Assembly (NCBI RefSeq): GCF_900115055.1
Contig: NZ_FOVD01000001.1
Coordinates: 1,508,361-1,572,360 of the forward strand
Reading direction: 5' to 3'
From: Chryseobacterium oleae
Lineage (GTDB): Bacteria; Bacteroidota; Bacteroidia; Flavobacteriales; Weeksellaceae
Length of the DNA stretch: 64,000 nucleotides
Part shown: positions 25,796-32,804 of the stretch, in pieces
How the letters are laid out: every line of letters begins with the position of its first letter
How positions within the stretch are numbered: position 1 is the first letter of the stretch
Position numbers and translations under genes: made by a program
The notes under the pieces: generated by a model
The model's input: only the letters and a program-made list of their open reading frames with translations
Told to the model about the DNA's origin: nothing
The model's database searches: none

Positions 25796-26231
25796 ACCTT
25801 TTTATAAAAAAAAGCCCACATCTATTATAAAAGAAACCTTAGAAACAAAAAAATCAGTTCGCGATACATCAAGTAATTTTAAAGTTTCTTTTCAATTTTT
25901 AGATACATCTCAAAAATTTGGATCAACATATAAAGATTGGCAAAAAGTAGGCCTTTTATCAAAGTTATTGGATACTTTTTCTGGATACTGTTGTAAGCCA
26001 TTATTGGAACAAGTTGATGGAACTAAGTTTACTGTTTATGGAAATTTCCCAGTAAAAGATAAGACTATGTTTGATTTCCCTACACATGTTCCACCTGATG
26101 CAAATTGGGCGAGAATACATGTCACTGGAGCAGCAGTAGTTGTTGGGCATATTGTCTCTGATACATTTTATGTTGTTTTTCTTGATAAGACTCATAAATT
26201 TTGGCTAACAAAAAGAATAACTAGTAATTAG
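25788..26231 (+). CDS. Candidate PanT toxin, partner of the Panacea antitoxin
   Basis: 147 aa, basic N-terminus (MAKPFYKKKP), then FGSTYKDWQKVGLLSKLLDT, PPDANWARIHVTGAAVVVGH and DTFYVVFLDKTHKFWLTKR. Its ATG lies inside the end of the Panacea gene, so the two are coupled. I do not recognise the fold; the final strand-rich FYVVFLDKTHKFW with Asp, Lys and His in a compact segment could be a small RNase-like core, but that is only a guess. The toxin call rests on size, overlap and the antitoxin neighbour. Confidence 0.55.
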   Translation: MAKPFYKKKPTSIIKETLETKKSVRDTSSNFKVSFQFLDTSQKFGSTYKDWQKVGLLSKLLDTFSGYCCKPLLEQVDGTKFTVYGNFPVKDKTMFDFPTHVPPDANWARIHVTGAAVVVGHIVSDTFYVVFLDKTHKFWLTKRITSN

Positions 26232-26238
26232 TGAATTG

Positions 26239-26511
26239 TTATTTAAGTATATTAGTCTCTATTTCCTTTTCTATTTCTTGAAAAGTTTTATGATCATTAA
26301 ATTTTAAGCTATCAATTATTCTTATAGCTCTTATTTTATATGGATCTTTTGTGGCTTCTTCTTTTTTTATGATTGATTCTATTTCCATCTTCTTTATTTT
26401 GCTTTTAAGTTCCATATTATCAGATTTCAATTGAGTAAGCTCTTTTTGTTGTTTTGCATAATCACAAGAAAGAATCATAAATGCCGAAATGATTAAAAAT
26501 AAAGATTTCAT
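26239..26511 (-). CDS. Small coiled-coil lipoprotein, transposon cargo (90 aa)
   Basis: MKSLFLIISAFMILSCDYAKQ gives an SPII signal with lipidation at Cys16, followed by a Lys/Glu heptad-like coiled coil (KELTQLKSDNMELKSKIKKM). I start at ATG 26511; the upstream frame is the body of the preceding gene. It begins 2 bp after the stop of the membrane protein at 26513, so the pair is one operon, convergent with the toxin-antitoxin pair (8 bp between stops). Confidence 0.6.
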   Translation of the reverse strand: MKSLFLIISAFMILSCDYAKQQKELTQLKSDNMELKSKIKKMEIESIIKKEEATKDPYKIRAIRIIDSLKFNDHKTFQEIEKEIETNILK

Positions 26512-26512
26512 A

Positions 26513-26734
26513 CTATTTTTTTTGGGGGTTGTCAAAACTATATTTATAGTTGGTTTTATACACACCTTTCTCATCAATTTGATATAAGTCTCCGGTTTTT
26601 GTATCAAACAATGAGGAGTTGTTTCCCGAATATTTAAAATAGTATCGGCCAGAATCGGAAGTATATCTACCTAATAAAAATCCTGCAACTAATGCAGAAA
26701 GAATTGCAATAGTAATTAATAAGTAATTTTTCAT
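26513..26734 (-). CDS. Small single-pass membrane protein, transposon cargo (73 aa)
   Basis: MKNYLLITIAILSALVAGFLLG forms one transmembrane segment or uncleaved signal, followed by a short Tyr/Gly-rich domain (YYFKYSGNNSSLFDTKTGDL). No domain is recognised. It is followed after 2 bp by the lipoprotein gene; together they could form a small envelope complex. The role within the element is unknown. Confidence 0.55.
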   Translation of the reverse strand: MKNYLLITIAILSALVAGFLLGRYTSDSGRYYFKYSGNNSSLFDTKTGDLYQIDEKGVYKTNYKYSFDNPQKK

Positions 26735-27046
26735 TTGTTATAAGTTTTGTTTCACTCAGTTCCAAAATGAAAGGTTTATAAATACAGAAAGCGTGGAACT
26801 TAACCGTATTTATTCTTGCGAGGCTCTGGTAAGCCATTAGGTAATAAACAGGAAAGCCCACGCCATATGGCATGAGCATTCGCATATTTATTTACACCTA
26901 ATTTTGAATTTACCAGATTCCGCAAGGTATATAAACTGCTAACGCTTTGTTTCGTTAAAATTTGAACTACAAAAGTAGGAGTTTAAATTCTTAAAAAACT
27001 ATATGAAATGTTTTTTTTCGTAAATTAGTTATGCTAAAAACACATC
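26735..27046. other. 312-bp non-coding block with strong potential RNA/DNA structure
   Basis: No convincing gene. GCGTGG at 26791-26796 pairs with CCACGC at 26858-26863, extended by CTT/AAG across small internal loops. Inside lies GGCT (26822-26825)/AGCC (26832-26835). Immediately after is the perfect palindrome GCCATATGGC (26862-26871). TGCGA (26817-26821) can also pair with TCGCA (26880-26884), crossing the first stem like a pseudoknot. The block is more GC-rich than its surroundings. It lies just upstream of the transposase and downstream of nothing on that strand, so it could be a small RNA, a transposase-binding site or an older repeat. Confidence 0.5.
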
Positions 27047-27973
27047 ATGATAAACACAAATATTAAATCGGTATTGGAGCTATTGAATACTTTTTCAACA
27101 GAAGAAATATGTATTGAATATTTAGAGCAGATTAGATGGGGCGGTATTGTTGAAAGTCCTTTTGATTCTACTTCACAAGTTTATAAATGTAAAGGCAATA
27201 ATTATAAATGTAGGAATACCGGAAAATATTTTAATGTTAAGACTGGATCAATGTTTGAAAATACTAAGATTAGTCTTCGTAAGTGGTTTTTAGCTATCTG
27301 GCTTATTACTTCTCATAAGAAAGGAATTAGTTCTATACAGTTATCAAAAGACATTAATGTTACTCAGAAAACAGCATGGTTCCTACTTCAAAGAATAAGA
27401 GCGTGTTTTGGGGTAGAAAATAGTAACGAATTAGAAGGAGTTGTAGAGTGTGATGAAACGTTTATCGGTGGAAAAAATAAGAACAGACATAAAGATAAAA
27501 AAGTGAAGAATTCCCAGGGTAGAAGTTTTAAAGACAAGACTCCAGTAATGGGAATGCTGCAAAGGGATGGGAAGATGAATGCGTTTGTAGTCCCAGACAC
27601 TAAGCGAAATAGTATTCAGCCGCTAATATGTAGATTTGTGAATCCTGAAACGACAAGACTTATAAGTGACGAATGGTTTGGATATACGGGATTGAATAAG
27701 TATTACGATCATAAGGTAATCGATCATTCTAAAAAAGAATATGTAAGTTTGCAAGACGAATCTGTACATACAAATACTATTGAAGGCAGTTGGAAAATAT
27801 TGAAAAGTTCAGTAAGTGGAATGTATAATCATGTATCCCGAAAACACCTGCAGAAATATGTTGATGAATTCGTTTATAGATTTAATCTAAGAAAATATCC
27901 GGACAATGAAAAGTTCAAACACTTATTACTAAATAGTGATGTGAGAACTAAATATAAAGATTTAGCTGCTTAA
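27047..27973 (+). CDS. IS1595-family (ISXO2-like) transposase
   Basis: 308 aa. N-terminal zinc-ribbon-like part (YKCKGNNYKCRNTGKYFNVK), then the ISXO2-like catalytic domain: VVECDETFIGGKNK (first Asp), RLISDEWFGYTG (second Asp) and VHTNTIEGSWKILKSSV, the His/Asn-x-x-Glu...Lys end typical of IS1595 enzymes. The frame is intact and all catalytic motifs remain, so it may be active. It is the only transposase between the 25-bp inverted repeats and fits the 8-bp target duplication. Confidence 0.88.
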   Translation: MINTNIKSVLELLNTFSTEEICIEYLEQIRWGGIVESPFDSTSQVYKCKGNNYKCRNTGKYFNVKTGSMFENTKISLRKWFLAIWLITSHKKGISSIQLSKDINVTQKTAWFLLQRIRACFGVENSNELEGVVECDETFIGGKNKNRHKDKKVKNSQGRSFKDKTPVMGMLQRDGKMNAFVVPDTKRNSIQPLICRFVNPETTRLISDEWFGYTGLNKYYDHKVIDHSKKEYVSLQDESVHTNTIEGSWKILKSSVSGMYNHVSRKHLQKYVDEFVYRFNLRKYPDNEKFKHLLLNSDVRTKYKDLAA

Positions 27974-27974
27974 A

Positions 27975-28196
27975 ATGTTAATACAAGAACTTAAAAATAA
28001 AAACGTTAAAAGCGTAATAATTAATGGTATCGAATATTTTGATGTTAGGGACATCAGAGACAATCATCCTGATTTGAAAGTGGATATTGATAAAATAATT
28101 ATTGTTGAAAAGACTTCATATATTACTTCTGATAACATTCACAAGCTAACAGATTTTGATATAGTAATGAAAGATTTTTTTAAATCTAAAAACTAA
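27975..28196 (+). CDS. Small protein co-transcribed with the transposase (73 aa)
   Basis: Starts 2 bp after the transposase stop. MLIQELKNKNVKSVIINGIE, then YFDVRDIRDNHPDLKVDIDK, ending in MKDFFKSKN. Its start resembles the N-terminal strand-helix of BRO/KilA-like or other phage-type DNA-binding modules, a weak likeness. Tight coupling suggests an accessory or regulatory partner of the transposase. No known function. Confidence 0.5.
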   Translation: MLIQELKNKNVKSVIINGIEYFDVRDIRDNHPDLKVDIDKIIIVEKTSYITSDNIHKLTDFDIVMKDFFKSKN

Positions 28197-28266
28197 ATAT
28201 ATCAAGGATATATTATTTCACGACACATTCTGTCGCATTACCGCTATAGCTTTGGAAAAATATATT

Positions 28267-28536
28267 ATGAAACTTAAAGCTACAATAAGGGAAGAAATTC
28301 ATCCAGACGATAAGAGTGTTATCGTAGAATTTCATGGTGATGAAAGTAAACAGAATTTCGAGCTACACTGTACATTCAATCCATATCAACAAGGAATTCG
28401 TAAATGGGATATATGGGAATTTAAAATACGTCTTAAATCAGAAATATTTGTAGATTCTAAGACAGATGACAAGTCATATTTCACTCACTTATTCTGTGAT
28501 GAAGCTACTACAGTAAATTCACCATACATTAAATAA
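28267..28536 (+). CDS. Hypothetical protein, transposon cargo (89 aa)
   Basis: MKLKATIREEIHPDDKSVIV, with EFHGDESKQNFELHCTFNPY and IWEFKIRLKSEIFVDSKTDD; acidic, strand-rich, soluble. I start at ATG 28267; a TTG at 28252 is in frame. A strong terminator follows at 28561-28600. Not recognised. Confidence 0.5.
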   Translation: MKLKATIREEIHPDDKSVIVEFHGDESKQNFELHCTFNPYQQGIRKWDIWEFKIRLKSEIFVDSKTDDKSYFTHLFCDEATTVNSPYIK

Positions 28537-28560
28537 AAGAGCCAATGTGTGGATATATAA

Positions 28561-28600
28561 TATAAAAAACTTTTCCCTATAATGGGAAAAGTTTTTTATA
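28561..28600. terminator. 17-bp perfect hairpin, terminator
   Basis: TATAAAAAACTTTTCCC (28561-28577) pairs exactly with 28584-28600 across TATAAT. It follows the gene at 28267 and stands only 27 bp before the next ATG at 28628, so it may also act in that gene's 5' leader. Confidence 0.75.
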
Positions 28601-28627
28601 TTAGTGAAAACTAAAAGCCATATACTT

Positions 28628-28912
28628 ATGAATAAACTCTTAATCACTTATGATCTTATCAAACATGGACAAGATTATCCAAATTTAATAGAAAACATAA
28701 TTAAAATAGCACCACCACAGATGATTTGGCATTGTTTAGAATCTGTCTGGATTGTTAGGTGTAATTCTACTGCAGAAGAAGTTAGAAACTTTTTGGAGCA
28801 ATTCATTGATGAAAATGATAAATTATTAGTAATTGAATTGACAGGTACTAGTGCTTGGAAAGGATTCGATGGAGAATGCAAAGATTGGTTACTGTTAAAC
28901 TTACCTGATTAA
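28628..28912 (+). CDS. Cas2/VapD-like (SinR-type) small protein, transposon cargo (94 aa)
   Basis: MNKLLITYDLIKHGQDYPNL has the beta-strand ending in Tyr-Asp typical of the Cas2/VapD ferredoxin-like superfamily; MIWHCLESVWIVRC is the second conserved strand pair, and DENDKLLVIELTGTSAWKGF the last. These stand-alone relatives, often named SinR-like, are not CRISPR adaptation proteins. VapD members are RNases and some act as toxins. No CRISPR array or cas gene is present. The start is the ATG after the hairpin at 28600; an in-frame GTG lies at 28604. Confidence 0.65.
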   Translation: MNKLLITYDLIKHGQDYPNLIENIIKIAPPQMIWHCLESVWIVRCNSTAEEVRNFLEQFIDENDKLLVIELTGTSAWKGFDGECKDWLLLNLPD

Positions 28913-29089
28913 ATCTTGCTCAATATTAAATATTTTGAAATAAGCATTATGCCTATCTAATCCTTCATTGTAAGGAGCTTTCAATTTTTCGGAATCAAAA
29001 TGATAAGCATCATTTACACTCCAAAAATATCTATTGATAAGCATTTTCTTAAATGCGTTTGAAAATTCATCAAAACTTAAATCTGCCAT
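28901..29089 (-). CDS. Hypothetical protein, transposon cargo (62 aa)
   Basis: MADLSFDEFSNAFKKMLINR, then YFWSVNDAYHFDSEKLKAPY and ending NIEQDLIR; helical, soluble. It converges on the Cas2/VapD-like gene with a 12-bp overlap of the 3' ends. Convergent overlap with a possible VapD-type toxin raises the idea of a partner or antisense control, but the gene is short and unrecognised. Confidence 0.4.
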   Translation of the reverse strand: MADLSFDEFSNAFKKMLINRYFWSVNDAYHFDSEKLKAPYNEGLDRHNAYFKIFNIEQDLIR

Positions 29090-29201
29090 AGCTTTATTTT
29101 TAAGTAAAGTTACGGCAGATATCTTTTTTTGAAGGTTTGCTAGACTTTCAATAATTTAATATTTCTAGATTTTTTGTAAATTCGAATAAACGATAATAAT
29201 T

Positions 29202-29477
29202 ATGATAGATTTTTCACAAGAAGATAAAGAATTGATTTTATCAGCATTCGAATTTGAAAAAGAAACACTGTCTAAGGATGAATACGAGAAAGAGAACCTA
29301 ACAATAGTATATAAAATCACGCATGAATTGGGAAAGCAAGATCCAGTTCTTTCAAAAGAAGATCTTGATCTAATAATTGAATACTTAGGTATACTTCACC
29401 ACAATAAAACAGACTATACTCAATCTAAAGTTTTAGAATTAGAAAGAAGAATTAAAGATTGGAATAAAGAATTATAA
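29202..29477 (+). CDS. Hypothetical protein, transposon cargo (91 aa)
   Basis: MIDFSQEDKELILSAFEFEK, then LSKEDLDLIIEYLGILHHNK and ending ELERRIKDWNKEL; a small all-helical acidic protein. It points outward and stops at a hairpin (AAAAGAGAGCC...GGTTCTCTTTT) just inside the right terminal repeat, mirroring the gene at 24842. Function unknown. Confidence 0.55.
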   Translation: MIDFSQEDKELILSAFEFEKETLSKDEYEKENLTIVYKITHELGKQDPVLSKEDLDLIIEYLGILHHNKTDYTQSKVLELERRIKDWNKEL

Positions 29478-29521
29478 ACAAAAAAGAGAGCCAAAACGGT
29501 TCTCTTTTCTATTTGCTATAT

Positions 29522-29546
29522 TTGTGTACAATTGTATATAGTTACC
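29522..29546. repeat. Right terminal inverted repeat
   Basis: 25 bp, exact reverse complement of 24776-24800, ending GTTACC. A TATATTTG promoter-like box (29518-29525) straddles its inner edge and reads outward. Confidence 0.9.
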
Positions 29547-29554
29547 ATAATTTA
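29547..29554. repeat. Target-site duplication, right copy
   Basis: ATAATTTA, identical to 24768-24775. It ends 4 bp before the stop codon of the lipoprotein gene at 29559. Confidence 0.88.
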
Positions 29555-29558
29555 ATTC

Positions 29559-30119
29559 TTATTGCTTTGTAAAAACTAAATTTTCTGTTTCTGGAAGGTA
29601 TATATTATAGTCCCTGTCTGGTGGACAAGTAATATCATTTGATGTTGTTGTTCCGGGATAATATCCCCAATAAAATTGGGTGTCGTTTATTTTCTTAAAT
29701 ACAATAGTACCAATTCCTACACTACAGTTTCCACCGGAAAAAAGAAGAGTAACCTTATTTCCGTTTTCATCAGGATAAGCACTTTTTACAGAAAGCTTAG
29801 AGTCATTGGTAAAATTTTTATCTAATGTACTTTCCAATATCATTCCACTTTTCTTAACCTCATATCTTACAAATAACTGATCTCTATAATAATTTTTATT
29901 AAAAAATTCTATTGGTTGCTTTATTTGTTTTACAATCTTAAGGATTATAGTTTTATCATGAAATGATGCTGTCCATGTTCCTGTATAGAAATTGAGATCA
30001 TCATTTAAATCTTTAAAATATGAATTTATAGGAATGTTTTCAGCATAAGTCTTTAAAGGGAAAGTTTGCTCCTGAGCTTTACAGGAAAAAAAGAATAAAA
30101 TAAATATAACATTTTTCAT
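29559..30119 (-). CDS. DUF6705-like lipoprotein, paralogue A
   Basis: 186 aa, lipobox FFFSC (Cys13), then YFKDLNDDLNFYTGTWTASF and GGNCSVGIGTIVFKKINDTQ, NDITCPPDRDYNIYLPETEN. The pattern fits the DUF6705 family of Flavobacteriia (from memory, not verified). It is a tandem duplicate of the gene at 30226, and the last 60 or so codons are almost base-identical, implying recent duplication or gene conversion. The transposon inserted just past its stop, removing its native 3' flank but not its coding sequence. Confidence 0.65.
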   Translation of the reverse strand: MKNVIFILFFFSCKAQEQTFPLKTYAENIPINSYFKDLNDDLNFYTGTWTASFHDKTIILKIVKQIKQPIEFFNKNYYRDQLFVRYEVKKSGMILESTLDKNFTNDSKLSVKSAYPDENGNKVTLLFSGGNCSVGIGTIVFKKINDTQFYWGYYPGTTTSNDITCPPDRDYNIYLPETENLVFTKQ

Positions 30120-30225
30120 TTTTCACAAATCTCTTCTCATTTATTAAAAAAACTAGGACTCTTTTTGTCTATAGTCCTAAAACTATACAAAAACAACTCC
30201 AGATCATTGATCCGAGACTGTAATT

Positions 30226-30795
30226 CTATTGCTTCGTAAAAACTAAATTTTCTGTTTCTGGAAGGTATATATTATAGTCCCTGTCTGGTGGACAAGTAAT
30301 ATCATTTGATGTTGTTGTTCCGGGATAATACCCCCAATAAAATTGGGTGTCGTTTATTTTCTTAAATACAATAGTACCAATTCCTACACTACAGTTTCCA
30401 CCGGTAAAAAGAAAAGTAACCTTATTTCCGTTTTCTTGTGTATAAGCACTTTCTACAGAAAGTTTAGTATCGGTAGTAAAATTCTTATTTAATGTACTTT
30501 CTAATATTACACCACCTTTCTTAACCTCATATCTTACAAATAATTGATCTCTATAATAATTTTTTCCAAATCTTTCGATGGGTTCCTTTATTTGTTTTGT
30601 TATTTGCAAAATAATTGTTTTATCCTGGAATGTCGCTGCCCATGTTCCTGTATAAGCATTTAATTCATTGTTTAAATCTTTAAAATATGAATTTTCAGGA
30701 GATCCATATGCAGATGTACTTAAAGGAAAAATCTGCTGTTGGGCTTTACAGGAAAAAATAAATAATAATGTAAGTATAAATATAATATTTTTCAT
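30226..30795 (-). CDS. DUF6705-like lipoprotein, paralogue B
   Basis: 189 aa, lipobox LLFIFSC (Cys16), then YFKDLNNELNAYTGTWAATF and the shared C-terminal half. The N-terminal half has diverged from paralogue A more than the C-terminal half. It starts 11 bp after the stop of the frameshifted lipoprotein at 30807, so all three minus-strand genes appear to be one transcript. Role unknown. Confidence 0.65.
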   Translation of the reverse strand: MKNIIFILTLLFIFSCKAQQQIFPLSTSAYGSPENSYFKDLNNELNAYTGTWAATFQDKTIILQITKQIKEPIERFGKNYYRDQLFVRYEVKKGGVILESTLNKNFTTDTKLSVESAYTQENGNKVTFLFTGGNCSVGIGTIVFKKINDTQFYWGYYPGTTTSNDITCPPDRDYNIYLPETENLVFTKQ

Positions 30796-30806
30796 AAAAT
30801 TCTTTT

Positions 30807-32101
30807 TTAATTATGACAAGGTGAAGAGCCTAGGTGCCCCTGAGAGTTCTGAGCTATTGTTAAAACTTTATTGTCTTCTATTCTTTGTAGTATAAGTTTA
30901 TCTTTCAATCCCATTCTGTCCAAAGTAGAAAAAAAAATACTTTCTAATTTCTGACTTGTGGAAAGATTATTATCATGAACTATTTCTAAATAATCTTTCC
31001 ATTGCATATTATCAAAGTATTTTAATTGAGCATCAGAATAACTTCCTGAAATTGGAAGATCTGCATGACTACCATTGAAATAAATTACATAATGTATGCC
31101 ATTAGGAGCTACTACTCCCATATAACCATTACCAGTACTTCCTATACTCTGATACCTTACAATTTCAATCAAGGTAGAAATATCTGTTGCAGAAAAAATA
31201 TTGACCCCTGTCCCAGTATGGTTATGATATCCACCATTCATAGTAGACGGATCTCCAAAACTTACACGGTGAGCACTGTTTTGAGTAGTTTGAGATGGTG
31301 CTCCTGTTTTATTTAGCCTCCATCCTTTTTCTCCGCCTTGACCACTAGCCATATGTTCTTTTAAATTTGTTACTACATTCTTCACATCATTGTTCTGCAA
31401 CAGTTCTTTTGTTGTTTCGCAGGGGTCTTTTTGTTCCGGCGTATAAGGATACCCTCCACCTCCCGTGCCTCCGCCTGTACAGTTTTCTTCTAAACAGTCA
31501 CCTGGTGTTGTAGGTTCCGTTAAAACAGGTCCGGAAGGCTTACACCTGGTTTCATTGAATGTATCAACCTGTAATACCTGTCCTGTGGTTTCACTAGTCC
31601 ATGTCCAGGTAACCTGTACAGTGTAACAATTCGATTTGGAAAAAGCTTCATTTTCGTTTCCACTGATAATTTTTCCTTTAAGTTGGTTTCGCTCTTTAAA
31701 AACTAATAAATTAAAAAAATCATTAGAGTTTTTTTCATTTTTTATTTTAAAAAATACTCTATCTCCTATGCGTTCAGCGGTAAGGATATAATTTATTTTC
31801 CCATTTCTTGAAATAGGAACTTCCAGAAAGCTTTCATCAAATGTACCCATTGTCAGAGCAAAGTCCCATAAAACATTTCCATATTTACCGGAAAAATAAT
31901 TTTTGTCAGCATATTGATCGAAAATTTCCTTTACATTTCCAATATACTTTTCATCTTCTTTCCAGAGGCTTTTGTTGGTATAATCGTTAGAGGAGGGATT
32001 AGAAGCATCCGAATCAGAAGATATTTCATCATGGATGCAGGAATGTAGAAAATGCTGACCAGCATCAAAAGCAGCATTTGAATAATTATTTTTTTTTTCA
32101 T
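30807..32101 (-). pseudogene. Frameshifted lipoprotein with JAB-like C-terminal motif
   Basis: An open 347-aa frame (30807-31850) continues upstream in the same frame through SCIHDEISSDSDASNPSS, DEKYIGNVKEIFDQYADKN and KYGNVLWDFALTM, clearly coding. The hydrophobic signal starting at ATG 32101 (MKKKIIIQMLLLMLVSIF) is in another frame; a single-base shift near the lipobox (about 32045) separates them. The C-terminus carries GGYHNHTGTGVNIFSATDI, an HxH...SxxD motif like JAB/MPN zinc enzymes. A Thr/Gly-rich linker (TGGGTGGGGYPY) joins the halves. Translation of the intact C-terminal part would lack a signal. Confidence 0.6.
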
Positions 32102-32253
32102 AAATGTTTTGTTTTTAGGCTTTAAATATATATAAATTTTCAAATAATCGTGAGAAAAAATACTTTAGGCTATTCAACTATTATTATAATCTCAACCAAT
32201 AATTAGTGATTTTAAATTATTTGTATATTCAGGCAAATAAAAAAATTAGAAAT

Positions 32254-32400
32254 ATGAGAATCAAAATTTTCAGTTCAATGTCGGCGAATAAGACAGAAAA
32301 AGAAGTTAACGACTTTTTAGCGACTACCACTTATGAAATTATTGACATTAAATGGGCGTGTGATGGTACTTACGCGGTAATGGTCATTTTCAAAATGTAA
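32254..32400 (+). CDS. Small Cse60-like protein (48 aa)
   Basis: MRIKIFSSMSANKTEKEVND, then FLATTTYEIIDIKWACDGTY and AVMVIFKM. The layout (a strand, an EKEVNDFL helix, then two strands) matches the short Cse60-like family found well outside sporulating bacteria. I start at ATG 32254 because the family begins at the first strand. Function unknown. Confidence 0.5.
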   Translation: MRIKIFSSMSANKTEKEVNDFLATTTYEIIDIKWACDGTYAVMVIFKM

Positions 32401-32462
32401 TCAACAAAAATATTTAATCTATACAGTTTAAAATCGGAGGATCTGATAAAATTCAGAACACA

Positions 32463-32489
32463 AAAAAAGCCTCCCGGGGCACGAGAGGC
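32463..32489 (-). terminator. Terminator of the small gene at 32523
   Basis: On the minus strand GCCTC (32489-32485) pairs with GAGGC (32473-32469) around CCCGGGG-type sequence, followed by seven T. It supports a minus-strand transcript ending here. Confidence 0.55.
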
Positions 32490-32522
32490 AAAATTTTTAA
32501 ATTTTGTAAGAAAGATATACTA

Positions 32523-32725
32523 TTAGTGATGTGTTGTTTTTAGTTCAAGGTTTGTGCCGTTCAACATCTTAAATCCAAAAATCGTGACTTTTGTGGTATC
32601 TTTTCTTTTTTGCTCTATGAATCTCACCATTACTTCAACATTGATAATCTGTAGACATTCATAAAAACAATTAAATGATCTTTCATTTAGACTGAAATTT
32701 ATCTTACAAAATGCTTAATTAACAT
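32523..32725 (-). pseudogene. Small minus-strand gene with a one-base frameshift
   Basis: A coding-looking frame (CKINFSLNERSFNCFYECLQ, then NVEVMVRFIEQKRKDTTKV and FGFKMLNGTNLELKTTHH) ends at TAA 32523-32525 but lacks an initiator. The ATG at 32725 (MLIKHF) is one base out of frame, the shift lying in a T4 run near 32707. A terminator follows the stop at proper distance. It could be a recent pseudogene, a sequencing slip or a slippage site. Not recognised. Confidence 0.4.
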
Positions 32726-32770
32726 AATAAAATTCTCTAAAAAATTAATTCCCCATTAATGGAATAGTAT

Positions 32771-32778
32771 TATATTTG
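32771..32778 (+). promoter_or_regulatory. -7 promoter element of peptide precursor 9
   Basis: TATATTTG, a full TAnnTTTG match, 26 nt before the ATG at 32805, at the same distance as in other peptide genes of this family here. Confidence 0.55.
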
Positions 32779-32804
32779 AAATCTAACGAATTAAATACTC
32801 AACT

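Larger units (their letters stand above)
24776..29546. mobile_element. IS1595-type transposon with cargo (4,771 bp)
   Basis: The element is bounded by perfect 25-bp terminal inverted repeats (starting GGTAACTATATACAATTG at the left) and flanked by an 8-bp direct duplication, ATAATTTA. It encodes a transposase at 27047 with IS1595-like motifs; 8-bp duplications and GG-starting ends are usual for that family, and cargo-bearing members are known. Outermost genes at both ends point outward and stop at hairpins just inside the ends. Cargo: unknown small gene, PanA-like antitoxin with overlapping partner, lipoprotein and membrane-protein pair, structured non-coding block, Cas2/VapD-like protein and further unknowns. 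Confidence 0.88.

Noticed and set aside
26667..26885. A 72-codon minus-strand frame (MRMLMPYGVGF...)
   Set aside because: It lies on top of the multi-stem palindromic block and overlaps the small membrane protein gene in another frame; its composition reflects the palindromes.
26790..26990. Integron attC-like site
   Set aside because: ACTTAAC fits one core half-site, but no matching GTTRRRY partner at the other end and no integrase are present.
25141..28240. TCTGTCGC motifs near 25145 and 28230 as inner insertion-sequence ends
   Set aside because: They are in the same orientation and not flanked by a duplication, unlike the 25-bp repeats at 24776 and 29522.
28628..28912. CRISPR-Cas remnant
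   Set aside because: A Cas2-like fold alone, without repeats, spacers or Cas1, matches the stand-alone VapD/SinR-type group instead.
31065..31316. Plus-strand frame opposite the JAB-motif lipoprotein
   Set aside because: Wholly inside a coding region on the other strand with no promoter or family-like sequence.
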